The notes beneath the pieces are model-generated. The model saw only the letters and a list, made by a program, of their open reading frames with translations, had not been told where the DNA came from and searched no databases. Both the position numbers and the translations under genes were made by a program. A stretch of DNA of 64,000 nt from Solirubrobacter deserti (GTDB lineage: Bacteria; Actinomycetota; Thermoleophilia; Solirubrobacterales; Solirubrobacteraceae): positions 434,001 through 498,000 of the forward strand of contig NZ_QPKJ02000005.1 in assembly GCF_003344625.1 (NCBI RefSeq), in the 5' to 3' direction. Position 1 is the first letter of the stretch. Each line of letters begins with the position of its first letter. Below, one piece after another: positions 51,116-61,661 of the stretch.

Positions 51116-51121
51116 AAGATA
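51116..51121 (-). promoter_or_regulatory. -10 element of the leaderless ClpC-like transcript
   Basis: TATCTT on the minus strand (51121-51116), 7 bases, then GTG 51108. There is no ribosome-binding site, consistent with leaderless initiation. Confidence 0.45.
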
Positions 51122-51164
51122 GCCGTTGCTTGCGCACGCAACGTGATGGCGCGCACAGTGGGAG

Positions 51165-51170
51165 TAGATT
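51165..51170 (+). promoter_or_regulatory. -10 element of the leaderless persulfide dioxygenase transcript
   Basis: TAGATT, 7 bases, then GTG 51178. Together with 51116-51121 it forms a compact divergent promoter pair 43 bases apart. Confidence 0.45.
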
Positions 51171-51177
51171 TCGCCTC

Positions 51178-52536
51178 GTGATCTTCCGGCAGATTGCGCA
51201 CGAGGACCTCGGGTGCGCCTCTTACCTGGTCGGCGACGAGTCCGCGGGCGTCGCGGCCGTCGTGGACCCGCGGCTCGAGATCGGCGAGTACCTGCGGCTC
51301 GCGCGCTACCTCGGCGTCTCGATCGAGCACATCCTCGAGACGCACAACCACGCGGACCACGTCAGCGGCCACGGCCGGCTCGCGGCCGCGACCGGCGCGA
51401 CGATCCATGTCCACGCGCTCGCTTCGCCCGACTACGAGCACGAGGCCTTCCAGGACGGCTGGGAGCTGGAGCTGGGGTCGGTGCGCGTGCGCGCGCTGCA
51501 CACGCCCGGGCACCGGCCCGAGCACACGGCGTTCGCGCTCATCGATACTGCGCGCGGCTCTGAGCCATGGGCGGTGCTGACCGGTGACTCGTTGTTCGTG
51601 GGCGACATCGCGCGGCCCGACCTCGCCGTCGAGAAGGAGGAGGGCGCGCGCGACATCTACCGCTCGCTGCACACCGCGCTGCTGGTACTGGGCGACGACG
51701 TCGAGGTCTGGCCCGGCCACCTGGGCGGCTCGCTGTGCGGCGGGCCCGCGATGGACCTCAAGGTGTCCACGACGATCGGCTTCGAGCGCCGCCACAACGA
51801 GCTGCTGGGCGTCGGCGACGAGGACGAGTTCGTCGCGCGCGCGACCTCCGCGCTGCGCCCGCAGCCGCCGAACTTCAAGGCGATCGTCGCGATCAACCGC
51901 GGGTCGCTGGACCGCCGGACCGTCGACGCGCACCCGCTCACCCCGCGCCAGATCCAGACGCTCGACGCGCCCGTGATCGACGTGCGCACCTCGCTCCAGT
52001 TCGACGACGCGCACATCCCGGGCGCGATCTGCAACACGATCCTGCAGGCCGGGTTCGGGACCCGGCTGGCGTGGATCGCCGGGCCGGACGAGGAGATCGT
52101 GCTGGTCGGCCGCGACGACGCCGACGCGCTGCACGCGGCCGAGCTGGCCGCCGCCGTCGGCGTCGAGCGGATCGCCGGCTACCTCGCGGGCGGGATGACG
52201 AGCTGGCGCGAGGAGAAGCTGCCGGTGGCGAAGATCGAGCGGCTCACCGTGCACGAGCTGCACGAGCGCGACGGCACCCAGATCCTCGACGTCCGCGAGC
52301 GCGACGAGTGGGAGGCCGGGCACATCCCGGACTCGGTGTTCGTGCCCTACCACGACATCCACGCGCTGCCGTCCGACCTGGACGCGGACGAGCCGGTCGC
52401 GGTCATCTGCGCGAGCGGGCAGCGCGCCGCGGTCGGCGCTTCGCTCGTGCAGCGGTACGGGGCGCGCGAGGTCCTGCACGTGGTCGACGGCGGCGTCGGC
52501 ACGTGGGCGCGCGCGGGCTACCCCATCCGGCGCTGA
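51178..52536 (+). CDS. Persulfide dioxygenase-rhodanese fusion
   Basis: 452 aa, GTG 51178. The N-terminal metallo-beta-lactamase fold carries THNHADH (55-61), LHTPGHRPEHTAF and a later VWPGHLGGSLCGG, as in ETHE1-type persulfide dioxygenases. Two rhodanese domains follow (about 262-355 and 360-452). The first lacks the active-site cysteine; the second has it in VICASGQRAAVG. It probably oxidises glutathione-type persulfide to sulfite and moves sulfane sulfur. This architecture is known in bacteria. The divergent ClpC-like gene suggests a shared thiol or oxidative stress response. Confidence 0.9.
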   Translation: MIFRQIAHEDLGCASYLVGDESAGVAAVVDPRLEIGEYLRLARYLGVSIEHILETHNHADHVSGHGRLAAATGATIHVHALASPDYEHEAFQDGWELELGSVRVRALHTPGHRPEHTAFALIDTARGSEPWAVLTGDSLFVGDIARPDLAVEKEEGARDIYRSLHTALLVLGDDVEVWPGHLGGSLCGGPAMDLKVSTTIGFERRHNELLGVGDEDEFVARATSALRPQPPNFKAIVAINRGSLDRRTVDAHPLTPRQIQTLDAPVIDVRTSLQFDDAHIPGAICNTILQAGFGTRLAWIAGPDEEIVLVGRDDADALHAAELAAAVGVERIAGYLAGGMTSWREEKLPVAKIERLTVHELHERDGTQILDVRERDEWEAGHIPDSVFVPYHDIHALPSDLDADEPVAVICASGQRAAVGASLVQRYGAREVLHVVDGGVGTWARAGYPIRR

Positions 52537-52606
52537 GCGCGGGCGGCGGGGACCGGCAACGGGTGCTTGACCGGTCCTGGCCGAAGGTGCGGTAGCGTCA
52601 TGGCGC

Positions 52607-54327
<1,721 letters not shown>

Positions 54328-54331
<4 letters not shown>

Positions 54332-54906
54332 GAGGGCTGCTCGAGGCTCCGGATCCGGAGCTCGAGCGGCTCTATACGTGTGAGCTCGGCCTGGAGACCG
54401 TGCCCGAGTGGTACGGCTCGCTGGCCGCTCTGCGCACGCTCGACCTCGGCCACAATGCGCTGCGCGCCGTGCCCGACCTGTCCGCGCTGACCCGGCTGGA
54501 GATCCTCTACCTGCACGACAACGCGCTCACGGCGCTGCCGTCCTTGCCGCCCTCGCTCACCTACCTGAACGTGAGCGAGAACCCGCTGCCGGCGCTGCCG
54601 GCTCTCGACCTCCCCGAGCTGATCGAGCTGCGCGCGCTGGACCTCGGGCTGACGGCGGTGCCGGAGCTGCGGCTGCCGAAGCTGCGCGAGCTGCACCTGC
54701 GCACCAACGCGCTCACCGCGGTCCCCGAGACCGTGCGCGGACTCCACGAGCTGCGCCTGCTCGACCTGCGCGCGAACCGCCTGACGTCCGTCCCGGACTG
54801 GATCGGCGAGCTCCCGCGCCTCGAGAAGCTCGACCTGCGCTGGAACCAGGTCTACGACCCGCCCGCCGAACTGCTCGCGCGCGGATGCGTCGTGCTCACT
54901 GAATAG
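54328..54906 (+). CDS. Leucine-rich-repeat protein (probable CTG start)
   Basis: 192 aa from CTG 54328, which overlaps the upstream stop as CTGA and has GGAGGGG 11 bases upstream. No ATG, GTG or TTG occurs in frame near the true N terminus; the first is GTG inside LETVPEW, after a full repeat unit. The body holds about seven LRRs of the 21-23 residue bacterial type (LRTLDLGHNALRAVPD, LEILYLHDNALTALPS, LRELHLRTNALTAVPE). It is likely cytosolic and a protein-binding partner of the phosphorylase-like protein. Confidence 0.75.
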
Positions 54907-54917
54907 GCTCGCGCGCC

Positions 54918-55223
54918 ATGGAGCAATGGATCTACTTCCTGCATCCCCCGCGCGAGAACTTCGCCGGCACGATGACGGACGAGGAACAGGCGGTCTGGGG
55001 CGAGCACGTCAAGCTGCTCACGCAACGGCTGGAGGAGGGCTCGCTGATCCTCGCCGGGCCGACGTTGGGCACGACGAACACCGGCATCTGCGTGTTCGAG
55101 GCGCCCGATGAGGACGCGGCGCAGGCGTACATGCAGGCGGACCCGGCGATCGCCTCGGGCATGGCCCGCGGCGAGCTGCGTGGGTTCCAGGCAGCGTTCC
55201 TGCGCGGCGCTACGGCCGGGTGA
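54918..55223 (+). CDS. YCII-related small protein
   Basis: 101 aa, ATG 54918, 11 bases after the LRR gene. It has a YciI-type ferredoxin-like fold (WIYFLHPPRENF, HVKLLTQRLEEGSLILAGPT, ADPAIASGMARGELRGFQ). Function unknown; relatives may be small enzymes or signalling proteins. It overlaps the convergent DUF4261 gene by 14 bases. Confidence 0.8.
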   Translation: MEQWIYFLHPPRENFAGTMTDEEQAVWGEHVKLLTQRLEEGSLILAGPTLGTTNTGICVFEAPDEDAAQAYMQADPAIASGMARGELRGFQAAFLRGATAG

Positions 55224-55938
55224 GGGTGAGCGCGCGCCGTTCGGGCTCGGTCACCGAGACGGCGTCGTGGCAGACCCAGCCGCGCTCGGCGAGGTCGTCG
55301 CCGTCCTCGATCACGTCGCCGTGGTCGAGCAGGTAACCGGCGACGTCGAACAGCAACTGGGCGATGTCGGCCGGGTCGTCGTGCTCGTAGGCGCACTGCA
55401 GGTCCGGCAGGCCGAGCGCGTGCAGGCCGAGCGTGTCCATGAGCTTGTGGTCGGTGTCCTCGATCCCGTACAACCGGACGTTCAGGCAGGCGATGAGCTC
55501 GCGATCGTGCAGGATCGCGGCGGGGTTGGCGACGCGCTCGCTGTTGGGCAGCCACACCGCCGCGGGCTGCAGCTGCTCGATCGCGGCGCACAGGGTGGGG
55601 ACGTAGGTCTCGATGCGCTCCCGGTACGGGCGCACGCTGCCGAACAGCTCGGCGACGAGCAGGCTGTGCGTGCAACGGGCGAGCACAGCGTCCGCGTCCT
55701 CCCAGTCCCACGTCTGCTCGGTGGTCGCCGCATTCTCGTCCGTGCGCTCACCGTCGGGCGTCAGGAACGTGGTGACCAGCGCGCCCTTCGAACCGTCGTC
55801 GAGGGTGAACGCGAAGCGCGGGTGGACGAGCGCGTCGCCCATCCGCTCGGCGCCGGGGACCGCGGCGGCGAGTGCGTCGAGGTCGAGTTGCGGCTCGTGG
55901 TCGAACCACAGCTCCGCCATCTGAGTCACGTGGGTCAT
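55210..55938 (-). CDS. DUF4261-like protein
   Basis: 242 aa from ATG 55938. The segment LMDTLGLHALGLPDLQCAYEH and the following AQLLFDVAGYLLDHGDVIEDG are typical of the DUF4261 family as I remember it. That family is associated with polymorphic-toxin immunity and general housekeeping contexts. No catalytic residues are obvious. It is a single gene on the minus strand. Confidence 0.65.
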   Translation of the reverse strand: MTHVTQMAELWFDHEPQLDLDALAAAVPGAERMGDALVHPRFAFTLDDGSKGALVTTFLTPDGERTDENAATTEQTWDWEDADAVLARCTHSLLVAELFGSVRPYRERIETYVPTLCAAIEQLQPAAVWLPNSERVANPAAILHDRELIACLNVRLYGIEDTDHKLMDTLGLHALGLPDLQCAYEHDDPADIAQLLFDVAGYLLDHGDVIEDGDDLAERGWVCHDAVSVTEPERRALTLTRP

Positions 55939-56033
55939 CGTGGCCACGGATCTTCGCAACCGCAGCTCGCGTGCGGCGCTGTCAGCTCACGCTGAACCCG
56001 GGAAGTTCCGGTCGCCGGGGTACAACTCACTGC

Positions 56034-56381
56034 ATGCCGCGAACGCTTGGCAGTCAACGCAGACGCGTCGCGCTGCTCATCCTGCCGCTCGCCGCGGTGT
56101 TCACCGTCGTCACCGCCGCCGACGGGCTGTGGATCCTCGCGATTCCGGGCTTTCTCTTCTTTGCCGCGCAGCTGGTCGTCTTCATCCGCGCGAGTCGGCG
56201 TCCTCGGCGGCCTCGGCCAGCGCCTTCACCCCCGCCAGCCGAGCGTCCCACCGGTCCGCCAGCCGTGACATCCACGCCGCCGTCTCCTGGAGGCGCTCGG
56301 GCTGGACGACGTACCTCACCTCGCGGCCGTGCCGCTGCGCAGCAACGAGCCCGGCGCGGTCGAGGACAGCGAGGTGCTTGA
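56034..56381 (+). CDS. Possible small membrane protein (tail doubtful)
   Basis: The first 55 residues from ATG 56034 form two good helices (VALLILPLAAVFTVVTAA and LWILAIPGFLFFAAQLVVFI) flanked by basic residues, which looks real. The remainder to 56381 is Pro/Arg/Ala-rich and lies antisense to the ArsR gene 56182-56511, so the true protein may end earlier through an unseen frame change, or the tail may be spurious. There is no strong ribosome-binding site. Confidence 0.35.
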   Translation: MPRTLGSQRRRVALLILPLAAVFTVVTAADGLWILAIPGFLFFAAQLVVFIRASRRPRRPRPAPSPPPAERPTGPPAVTSTPPSPGGARAGRRTSPRGRAAAQQRARRGRGQRGA

Positions 56382-56511
56382 TCACCGCCGGGCGGCTCAC
56401 GGGCAGCTCGGCGGACAGCGTGGTGGCCGTGCCGTGGCCGTGGGCCGCGAGCAGGTCGAGGATCGAGCGCCGCGTGGGGTCGGCGAGGGCGGTGAAGACG
56501 TCCTCGGTCAC
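56182..56511 (-). CDS. ArsR-family transcriptional regulator
   Basis: 109 aa, GTG 56511 overlapping the upstream stop (GTGA). The winged helix comprises FTALADPTRRSILDLLAAHG, ATTLSAELPVSRPAVIKHLAV and AGLVAAQRHGREVRYV. It lacks the metal-binding CxC motif of ArsR/SmtB sensors and belongs to the branch paired with SRPBCC proteins (56508-56927). It probably represses its own operon at 56928-56963. Confidence 0.9.
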   Translation of the reverse strand: MTEDVFTALADPTRRSILDLLAAHGHGTATTLSAELPVSRPAVIKHLAVLDRAGLVAAQRHGREVRYVVQPERLQETAAWMSRLADRWDARLAGVKALAEAAEDADSRG

Positions 56512-56927
56512 ACGGCGATCGTCTGCGCGTAGCGCTCGAGGTCGCCGAGCTCGTGCTTCCAGCCACTGGCGTTGCCGTCGCGCAGCTCGGCCTGGCGCTC
56601 CGGGCTCGTGTTCAGCTCGCCCCAACCGCTCTCGACGACCTTCACGCGCGTGCCGTCGCCCTCGGTGGCAAGCGTGAACTCGACGAGGGTGTCGCCGATG
56701 CCCGCGTCGTTCGCGTCCCAGCGGAAGGCGAAGGCGTGCGGCGCGTCCTCGCGGACGATCCGCAGCTCTCCGTCGCCGTGCTCGGCCCAGCTGACGGTGA
56801 TGGTGTCGCCGGCGCGGGAGGCGCCGGCGTCGCCGAACCAGTTGGCCATGTGCTCCGGCTCGGTGACGATCTGCCACACCCGCTCGACGGGGGCGGCGAT
56901 GAAGATGTCGCGCTCGATGCTGTTCAT
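56508..56927 (-). CDS. SRPBCC (AHSA1-like) domain protein
   Basis: 139 aa, ATG 56927. START-like helix-grip fold: SIERDIFIAAPVERVWQIVTEPEHMANWFG, then FRWDANDAGIGDTLVEFTLA and the C-terminal long helix GWKHELGDLERYA. Family members bind hydrophobic ligands or assist Hsp90. It lies upstream of and overlaps the ArsR gene, a common actinobacterial pair. Two inverted repeats immediately precede it. Confidence 0.9.
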   Translation of the reverse strand: MNSIERDIFIAAPVERVWQIVTEPEHMANWFGDAGASRAGDTITVSWAEHGDGELRIVREDAPHAFAFRWDANDAGIGDTLVEFTLATEGDGTRVKVVESGWGELNTSPERQAELRDGNASGWKHELGDLERYAQTIAV

Positions 56928-56943
56928 GTAACCCGTAGGTTAC
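56928..56943. promoter_or_regulatory. Operator 1 of the ArsR/SRPBCC operon
   Basis: GTAACCCGTAGGTTAC, 6-base perfect arms around CGTA, directly abutting ATG 56927. Confidence 0.5.
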
Positions 56944-56963
56944 GCGTAACTCACAGGTTACGC
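56944..56963. promoter_or_regulatory. Operator 2 of the ArsR/SRPBCC operon
   Basis: GCGTAAC-TCACAG-GTTACGC, 7-base perfect arms immediately beside operator 1 and overlapping the stop of the phosphoesterase gene. Shared half-site core GTAAC/GTTAC. Confidence 0.5.
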
Positions 56964-57772
56964 AAGGTCAGGTGCAGCACCTCGGGTGGCGCGAGGAACC
57001 GGACCGGCAGGCCGCTGGTGCCGATGCCGCTGGTCACGAGCAGGTGCCGGCCGTGCTCGACGATGTGCCCGCGCGCGTACCGCTCCCCGTAGTGGGAGGG
57101 CATCAGCGGCCGCCGGATGACCGGGATCGCGACCTGCCCGCCGTGCGTGTGACCGGACAGCGTGAGCGAGACGCGGTGTGGGATGCGCGGGAACAGGTCC
57201 GGGTCGTGCGAGAGGACGATCACCGGCTCGTCCTCGGGCACCTCGCGCAGCGCGTGGACGACGTTCGGCAAGCGGTGGCGCATGTCGCCCAGTCCCGCGA
57301 TCCAGAAGTCGCCGACCTTCACGGCTCGGTCCTCGAGCACCGGGATGCCGTGCGCTTCGAGCGCCCGCCACATCCGGTCGCCCGAGTTGTGCCAGTCGTG
57401 GTTGCCGATCACCGCGTACGTCCCGAGCGGCGCCTTCAGCCGGGCGAGCTCGGCCGCGACCGCCTCGGGCGCGAGCTTGCGCCGCAGCTTCTGGCTGGCG
57501 TCGAGGTAGTCGCCGAGCAGCAGATGGATGTCGGGCTCGCGCGCATTGAGCGCGTCGACGGCCCGCGCGATCTTGTTGAGGCCCGCGTGCGGCACGCCCG
57601 CGTGGAGGTCCGACATGACCCCGGCCCGCAACCCGCTCAGGGCGGCGGGCCAGTGAGGCACGGCGAGGTCGACATCGCGCACGACGAGCCTGCGCGGCTC
57701 GATCCACGCCGCCCAGGCTGCCAGGCCCGCGCCGGCCGCGATGATGGGGAGCGGGATGGCTCTTCGCCTCAC
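56951..57772 (-). CDS. Metallophosphoesterase, membrane-anchored
   Basis: 273 aa, GTG 57772. A short N-terminal hydrophobic segment (IPLPIIAAGAGLAAWAAW) anchors the protein. The catalytic metal ligands are in VMSDLHAG, LLGDYLD, GNHDWH, LSHDPD and SGHTHGGQ, the full calcineurin-type set. It is of the YkuE/phosphodiesterase type acting on phosphoesters outside the membrane, possibly lipid or nucleotide. Its substrate is unknown. Its upstream gap (57773-57977) is a repeat block. Confidence 0.9.
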   Translation of the reverse strand: MRRRAIPLPIIAAGAGLAAWAAWIEPRRLVVRDVDLAVPHWPAALSGLRAGVMSDLHAGVPHAGLNKIARAVDALNAREPDIHLLLGDYLDASQKLRRKLAPEAVAAELARLKAPLGTYAVIGNHDWHNSGDRMWRALEAHGIPVLEDRAVKVGDFWIAGLGDMRHRLPNVVHALREVPEDEPVIVLSHDPDLFPRIPHRVSLTLSGHTHGGQVAIPVIRRPLMPSHYGERYARGHIVEHGRHLLVTSGIGTSGLPVRFLAPPEVLHLTLRNL

Positions 57773-57977
57773 GGTCGGGCTCCGGCGCCGTGGTGGCCGG
57801 GCGCACGCGACCCGAGATCGAGCCTCGCTCGCAGCGGCGGGGCTCCGGCGCCGTGGTGGCCGGGCGCGCGCGACCCCCGTCTCGCGCAACCGGGCTTCGC
57901 CCGAAGAGGGGGATGTTCCGCGAGGACGGGGGTCGCGCGCGCCCGGCACGAGCCGCGGCGGTGCACGGCTGCGCGTC
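57773..57977. repeat. Repeat block between phosphoesterase and ribokinase
   Basis: The 205-base gap holds two near-identical direct copies of a roughly 37-base unit (GGCTCCGGCGCCGTGGTGG, then CCGGGCGCRCGCGACCC) at about 57779-57813 and 57842-57876. The end of the second copy is repeated in inverted order (57925-57947). A shorter relative occurs at 947-970. No open reading frame with plausible composition is visible. It may be a REP-like mobile hairpin or a terminator array. Confidence 0.6.
57859..57947. repeat. 23-bp perfect inverted repeat with nested hairpins
   Basis: The arms 57859-57881 and 57925-57947 are exact reverse complements. CTCGCG (57881-57886) and CGCGAG (57919-57924) extend the stem past a one-base bulge. 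The loop contains its own CGGGC-TTC-GCCCG hairpin. It is a large cruciform-forming structure downstream of the ribokinase gene (which ends at 57978 reading leftward), so it may terminate it. Confidence 0.6.
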
Positions 57978-58907
57978 TCACGCGGCGTCCACTTCTGCGC
58001 GCGTCGGCATGCCGCCGCGGGCGCCCGGCTTCGTGGTCGAGAGCGCGGCCGCTCGGAGCGCGAACTCGGCGGCCTCGCGCAGAGGTCGGCCCGCGGCGAG
58101 CTCGGCGGCGAGCGCGCCGTTGACCGTGTCGCCCGCGCCGGTGGTGTCGACGACGTCGACGTTGGTCGCCGGCAGCAACTCGGGCGAGCCGCCCGGCTCG
58201 AGCAGGAGGGCGCCGCGGGCACCGAGCGTGATCAGCACGGCCGCGCCGGTGGACTCGGACAACGCGCGCGCGGCGGCTTCCGGCTCGGCTTCACCCGTGA
58301 GCTGCTCGGCCTCGCTCGCGTTCGGGGTGAGCACGGCGAGCGGCGCGGCGGGCAGCTCGCGCGCGGGCGCCGGGTTGAGCACGACAGGCCAGCCCGCGGC
58401 CTCGGCGGCGCGGGCCGCCGCGATCACCACGTCCTCGCCGACCTCATGGCCGAGGAGGACGACGCCCGCGGGCGCGGGCGTCGAGTCGGCCGTGGGGGCG
58501 GGCGGCGAGTCGGCCGCAGCGAGCAGCTCGTCCAACGTGGGCGCGATCGCGGCGGCGTCGAGCGCGGCGTTCGCGCCCGAGGCGACCGCGATCTGGTTCT
58601 CACCGGCGGCGTCGACGACGATCAGGGCCACGCCGGTGGGCTCCCCCAGGCGGGCCATCCGCGACACGTCGATGCCCTCCGTGCGGAGCGCCTCCGTCGC
58701 CTCTTCGCCCATGGCGTCGTCGCCGACCGCGCCCACGAACGCGACCTCCGCGCCGAGTCGAGCGGCGGCGACGGCCTGGTTCGCGCTCTTGCCGCCCCCG
58801 TAGGAGCCGAAGCGCCCGCCCGTCACGGTCTCGCCGGCTGCGGGCAGGCGCTCGGTGACGACCACGAGGTCGACGTTGATCGAACCGACGACGACAACTC
58901 GCGCCAC
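57978..58907 (-). CDS. rbsK: Ribokinase-type sugar kinase (PfkB family)
   Basis: 309 aa from GTG 58907. The start is supported by the promoter TAGGCT seven bases upstream and by the typical opening VVVVGSINVDLVV. PfkB features are GGGKSANQAVAAARLGAEV near the N terminus and the anion hole with catalytic Asp DTTGAGDTVNGALAAEL near the C terminus. A proline-rich insert SPPAPTADSTPAPAG (about residues 140-154) interrupts a conserved region and is unlike normal ribokinase. It phosphorylates ribose or a related sugar imported by the divergent transporter (58949-61661). Confidence 0.9.
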   Translation of the reverse strand: MARVVVVGSINVDLVVVTERLPAAGETVTGGRFGSYGGGKSANQAVAAARLGAEVAFVGAVGDDAMGEEATEALRTEGIDVSRMARLGEPTGVALIVVDAAGENQIAVASGANAALDAAAIAPTLDELLAAADSPPAPTADSTPAPAGVVLLGHEVGEDVVIAAARAAEAAGWPVVLNPAPARELPAAPLAVLTPNASEAEQLTGEAEPEAAARALSESTGAAVLITLGARGALLLEPGGSPELLPATNVDVVDTTGAGDTVNGALAAELAAGRPLREAAEFALRAAALSTTKPGARGGMPTRAEVDAA

Positions 58908-58914
58908 TGGTCTC

Positions 58915-58920
58915 AGCCTA
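58915..58920 (-). promoter_or_regulatory. -10 element of a leaderless ribokinase transcript
   Basis: TAGGCT on the minus strand, seven bases, then GTG 58907. This decides the start in favour of 58907 over the TTG at 58928. Confidence 0.45.
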
Positions 58921-58927
58921 CGCGACA

Positions 58928-58944
58928 ACGGGTACAGAACCCGT
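58928..58944. promoter_or_regulatory. Operator between ribokinase and sugar transporter genes
   Basis: ACGGGT-ACAGA-ACCCGT, perfect 6-base arms in the 41-base divergent gap. A sugar-responsive LacI- or DeoR-type repressor could use it. No such regulator is nearby. Confidence 0.45.
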
Positions 58945-58948
58945 CGCC

Positions 58949-59958
58949 ATGGCCACCGCTGCCGCGTCTTCGCCCTCCGCCGGGGAACGCAGTCTCAACC
59001 TGTCGCTGCGGGTCATCCGCTTCGGGCCCGCGCTGATCCTGGTCCTGCTGATCGCGATCATGACGCTCGCGTCGCCGTTCTTCATGACCGGCGACAACCT
59101 CTCGAACATCGCGGTGCAAGTGGCGCCGCTCGCGTGCCTGGCGATCGGGCAGCTGTTCGTGGTGCTCGTCGGCGGGATCGACCTGTCCGTCGGCTCGGTG
59201 CTCGCGCTGTGCACCGTCACGGGCGCGCTCGCGTACGGGTGGGACTTCGGCGGCCCGCTCGTGATCCCGATGATGCTGCTCACCGGCGCGGCGGTCGGCG
59301 CGCTGAACGGGATCATGCTCGTCAAGGGCCGCATGCCGCACGCGTTCATCCCGACGCTCGCCACGCTCAACGCGGCGCGCGGCCTCGCGCTGATGCTGTC
59401 CGACGGCGCGCCGATGCCGGGCATGCCGGGCATCGTGCAGACGGCGGGCGGCGGTGAGCTCGGCCCGATCCCGGTGCCGATCATCATCGTCGCGGTCTTC
59501 GGTCTGCTCGCCTACGTGCTGCTCGCGAAGCTGCAGTGGGGACGCTGGATCTACCTGGTCGGCGCGGACAAGGAAGCGGCGCGACGGCTGGGCATCCCGG
59601 TCGACAGGGTCATCATCAGCGTCTTCATCTTCTCCGGCCTGGCCGCCGGCCTCGCGGGCGTGATCACCGCCGGCCGCACCAACGCGGGCTACCCGAGCGC
59701 CGGCCAGCTGGACGAGCTCGCCGCGATCTCCGCCGTGATCATCGGCGGCGCGTCCTTCTTCGGCGGCCGTGGCACGGTCGGGGGCGCGATCGTCGGCGTG
59801 CTGATCTTCGGCGTGATCAACAACGGCCTCAACCTGCTCAACGTCTCCACCTACGTGCAGCTCATCGCGATCGGGGTGATCGTCGTGGTGGCCGTCGAGC
59901 TCGACGTGTTCAGGCGCCGGCTCGAAGAGCGCTTCCGCACGATCCGGGGGCAGGACGA

Positions 59959-59962
<4 letters not shown>
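58949..59962 (+). CDS. Sugar ABC transporter permease (RbsC family)
   Basis: 337 aa, ATG 58949. RbsC/BPD_transp_2 family with about 8-10 helices. Signature segments are GGIDLSVGSVLAL, TLATLNAARGLALM, and the EAA-like loop VGADKEAARRLGIPVDRV, then GRTNAGYPSAGQLDELAAISAVIIGG and FGGRGTVGGAIVGVLI. It forms the channel for ribose or a related monosaccharide, with ATPase 59959 and lipoprotein 60696. Confidence 0.93.
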
Positions 59963-60695
<733 letters not shown>

Positions 60696-60699
<4 letters not shown>

Positions 60700-61661
60700 A
60701 GCGGCTGCTGGCGCTCGCCCTCGTGCTGACGGGCTGCGGCGGCCAGCTCGCGCCCACCGACGAGGACGAGCTGAAGATCGGCTTCGTGCCCAAGTCGCTC
60801 AACCAGGAGTATTGGGTCAACACCGAGAAGGGCGCGCAGGCCGGCGCCAAGGGCAAGGCCAAGCTGCTGACGAAGGCCGCGGGCGCCGACACCGAGATCG
60901 TCGAGCAGATCGACCTCGTCGAGAACCTGCTCGCCCAGGACGTCGACGCGCTCGTCATCGCGCCCTCCGACAGCGATCTGCTCAAGCCCGTGCTGGAGAA
61001 GGCCGCCCGCCGCATCCCGGTCGTGCTGTTCGACTCCGACATCAAGGACTGGAAGCCCAAGACGGCCTACGTCGGCACCGAGAACAAGCAGGGCGGCGTC
61101 AAGGCCGGCGAGTACATCGCCAAGCTGCTCAAGAACGAGGGCGAGCTCGCGATCGTGTCCGGGATTCCGGGCTCGCAGGTCGGCATCGACCGCGTCGACG
61201 GCGTCAAGGAAGGCCTCAAGAAGGCCGGCGCCAAGACGAAGATCGTCAAGGAGGTGACGGGCCAGTTCGACCGCGAGCAGGCCGTCGGCGCGATGGAGGA
61301 CATCCTCCAGACCAACCCCGACGTCGACGCGGTGTTCGCGGCCAACGACCAGATGGCGCTGGGCGCGATCGAGGCCATCGCCGCGCGCAAGAAGACCGAC
61401 CAGATCAAGCTGATCGGCTTCGACGGCGCGCTGGAAGCCACGCAGCGCATCCTCGAGGGCAAGATGTACGCGACGATCGCGCAGGACCCCTACGGCATGG
61501 CGAAGGTCGGCGTCGAATCGGCGATCAAGGCGCTCAATGACGAGCAGGTCAAGCCGACCGTCGATACCGGCGCCAAGCTGGTCACGCCCGAGAACGCCGA
61601 GCGGTACTTCGAGGAGGTCCGCGGGAAGCTCGGCGGCACCGGCCGCGGGCTCGACGGCTAG
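60696..61661 (+). CDS. Sugar-binding lipoprotein (RbsB/periplasmic-binding type)
   Basis: 321 aa, GTG 60696 (GTGA overlap). Lipobox LTGC at residues 11-14. It is a type 1 periplasmic-binding-protein fold: KIGFVPKSLNQEYWVNTEKG, then VDALVIAPSDSDLLKPVLEK, VVLFDSDIKDWKPKTAYVGT, and AVFAANDQMALGAIEAI with LIGFDGALEATQRI. It captures ribose or another monosaccharide outside the membrane. It is encoded last in the operon, as is often the case in actinobacteria. Confidence 0.92.

Noticed and set aside
49642..51117. 491-codon plus-strand frame opposite the ClpC-like gene
   Set aside because: Antisense shadow. Walker motifs and zinc finger are all on the minus strand.
51120..51145. HspR (HAIR) or CtsR heat-shock operator before the ClpC-like gene
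   Set aside because: TTGCGCACGCAA is a small inverted repeat but does not match CTTGAGT-N7-ACTCAAG or the CtsR heptads.
57859..57947. Terminal inverted repeats of an insertion sequence
   Set aside because: Only 43 bases lie between the arms and there is no transposase or target duplication.
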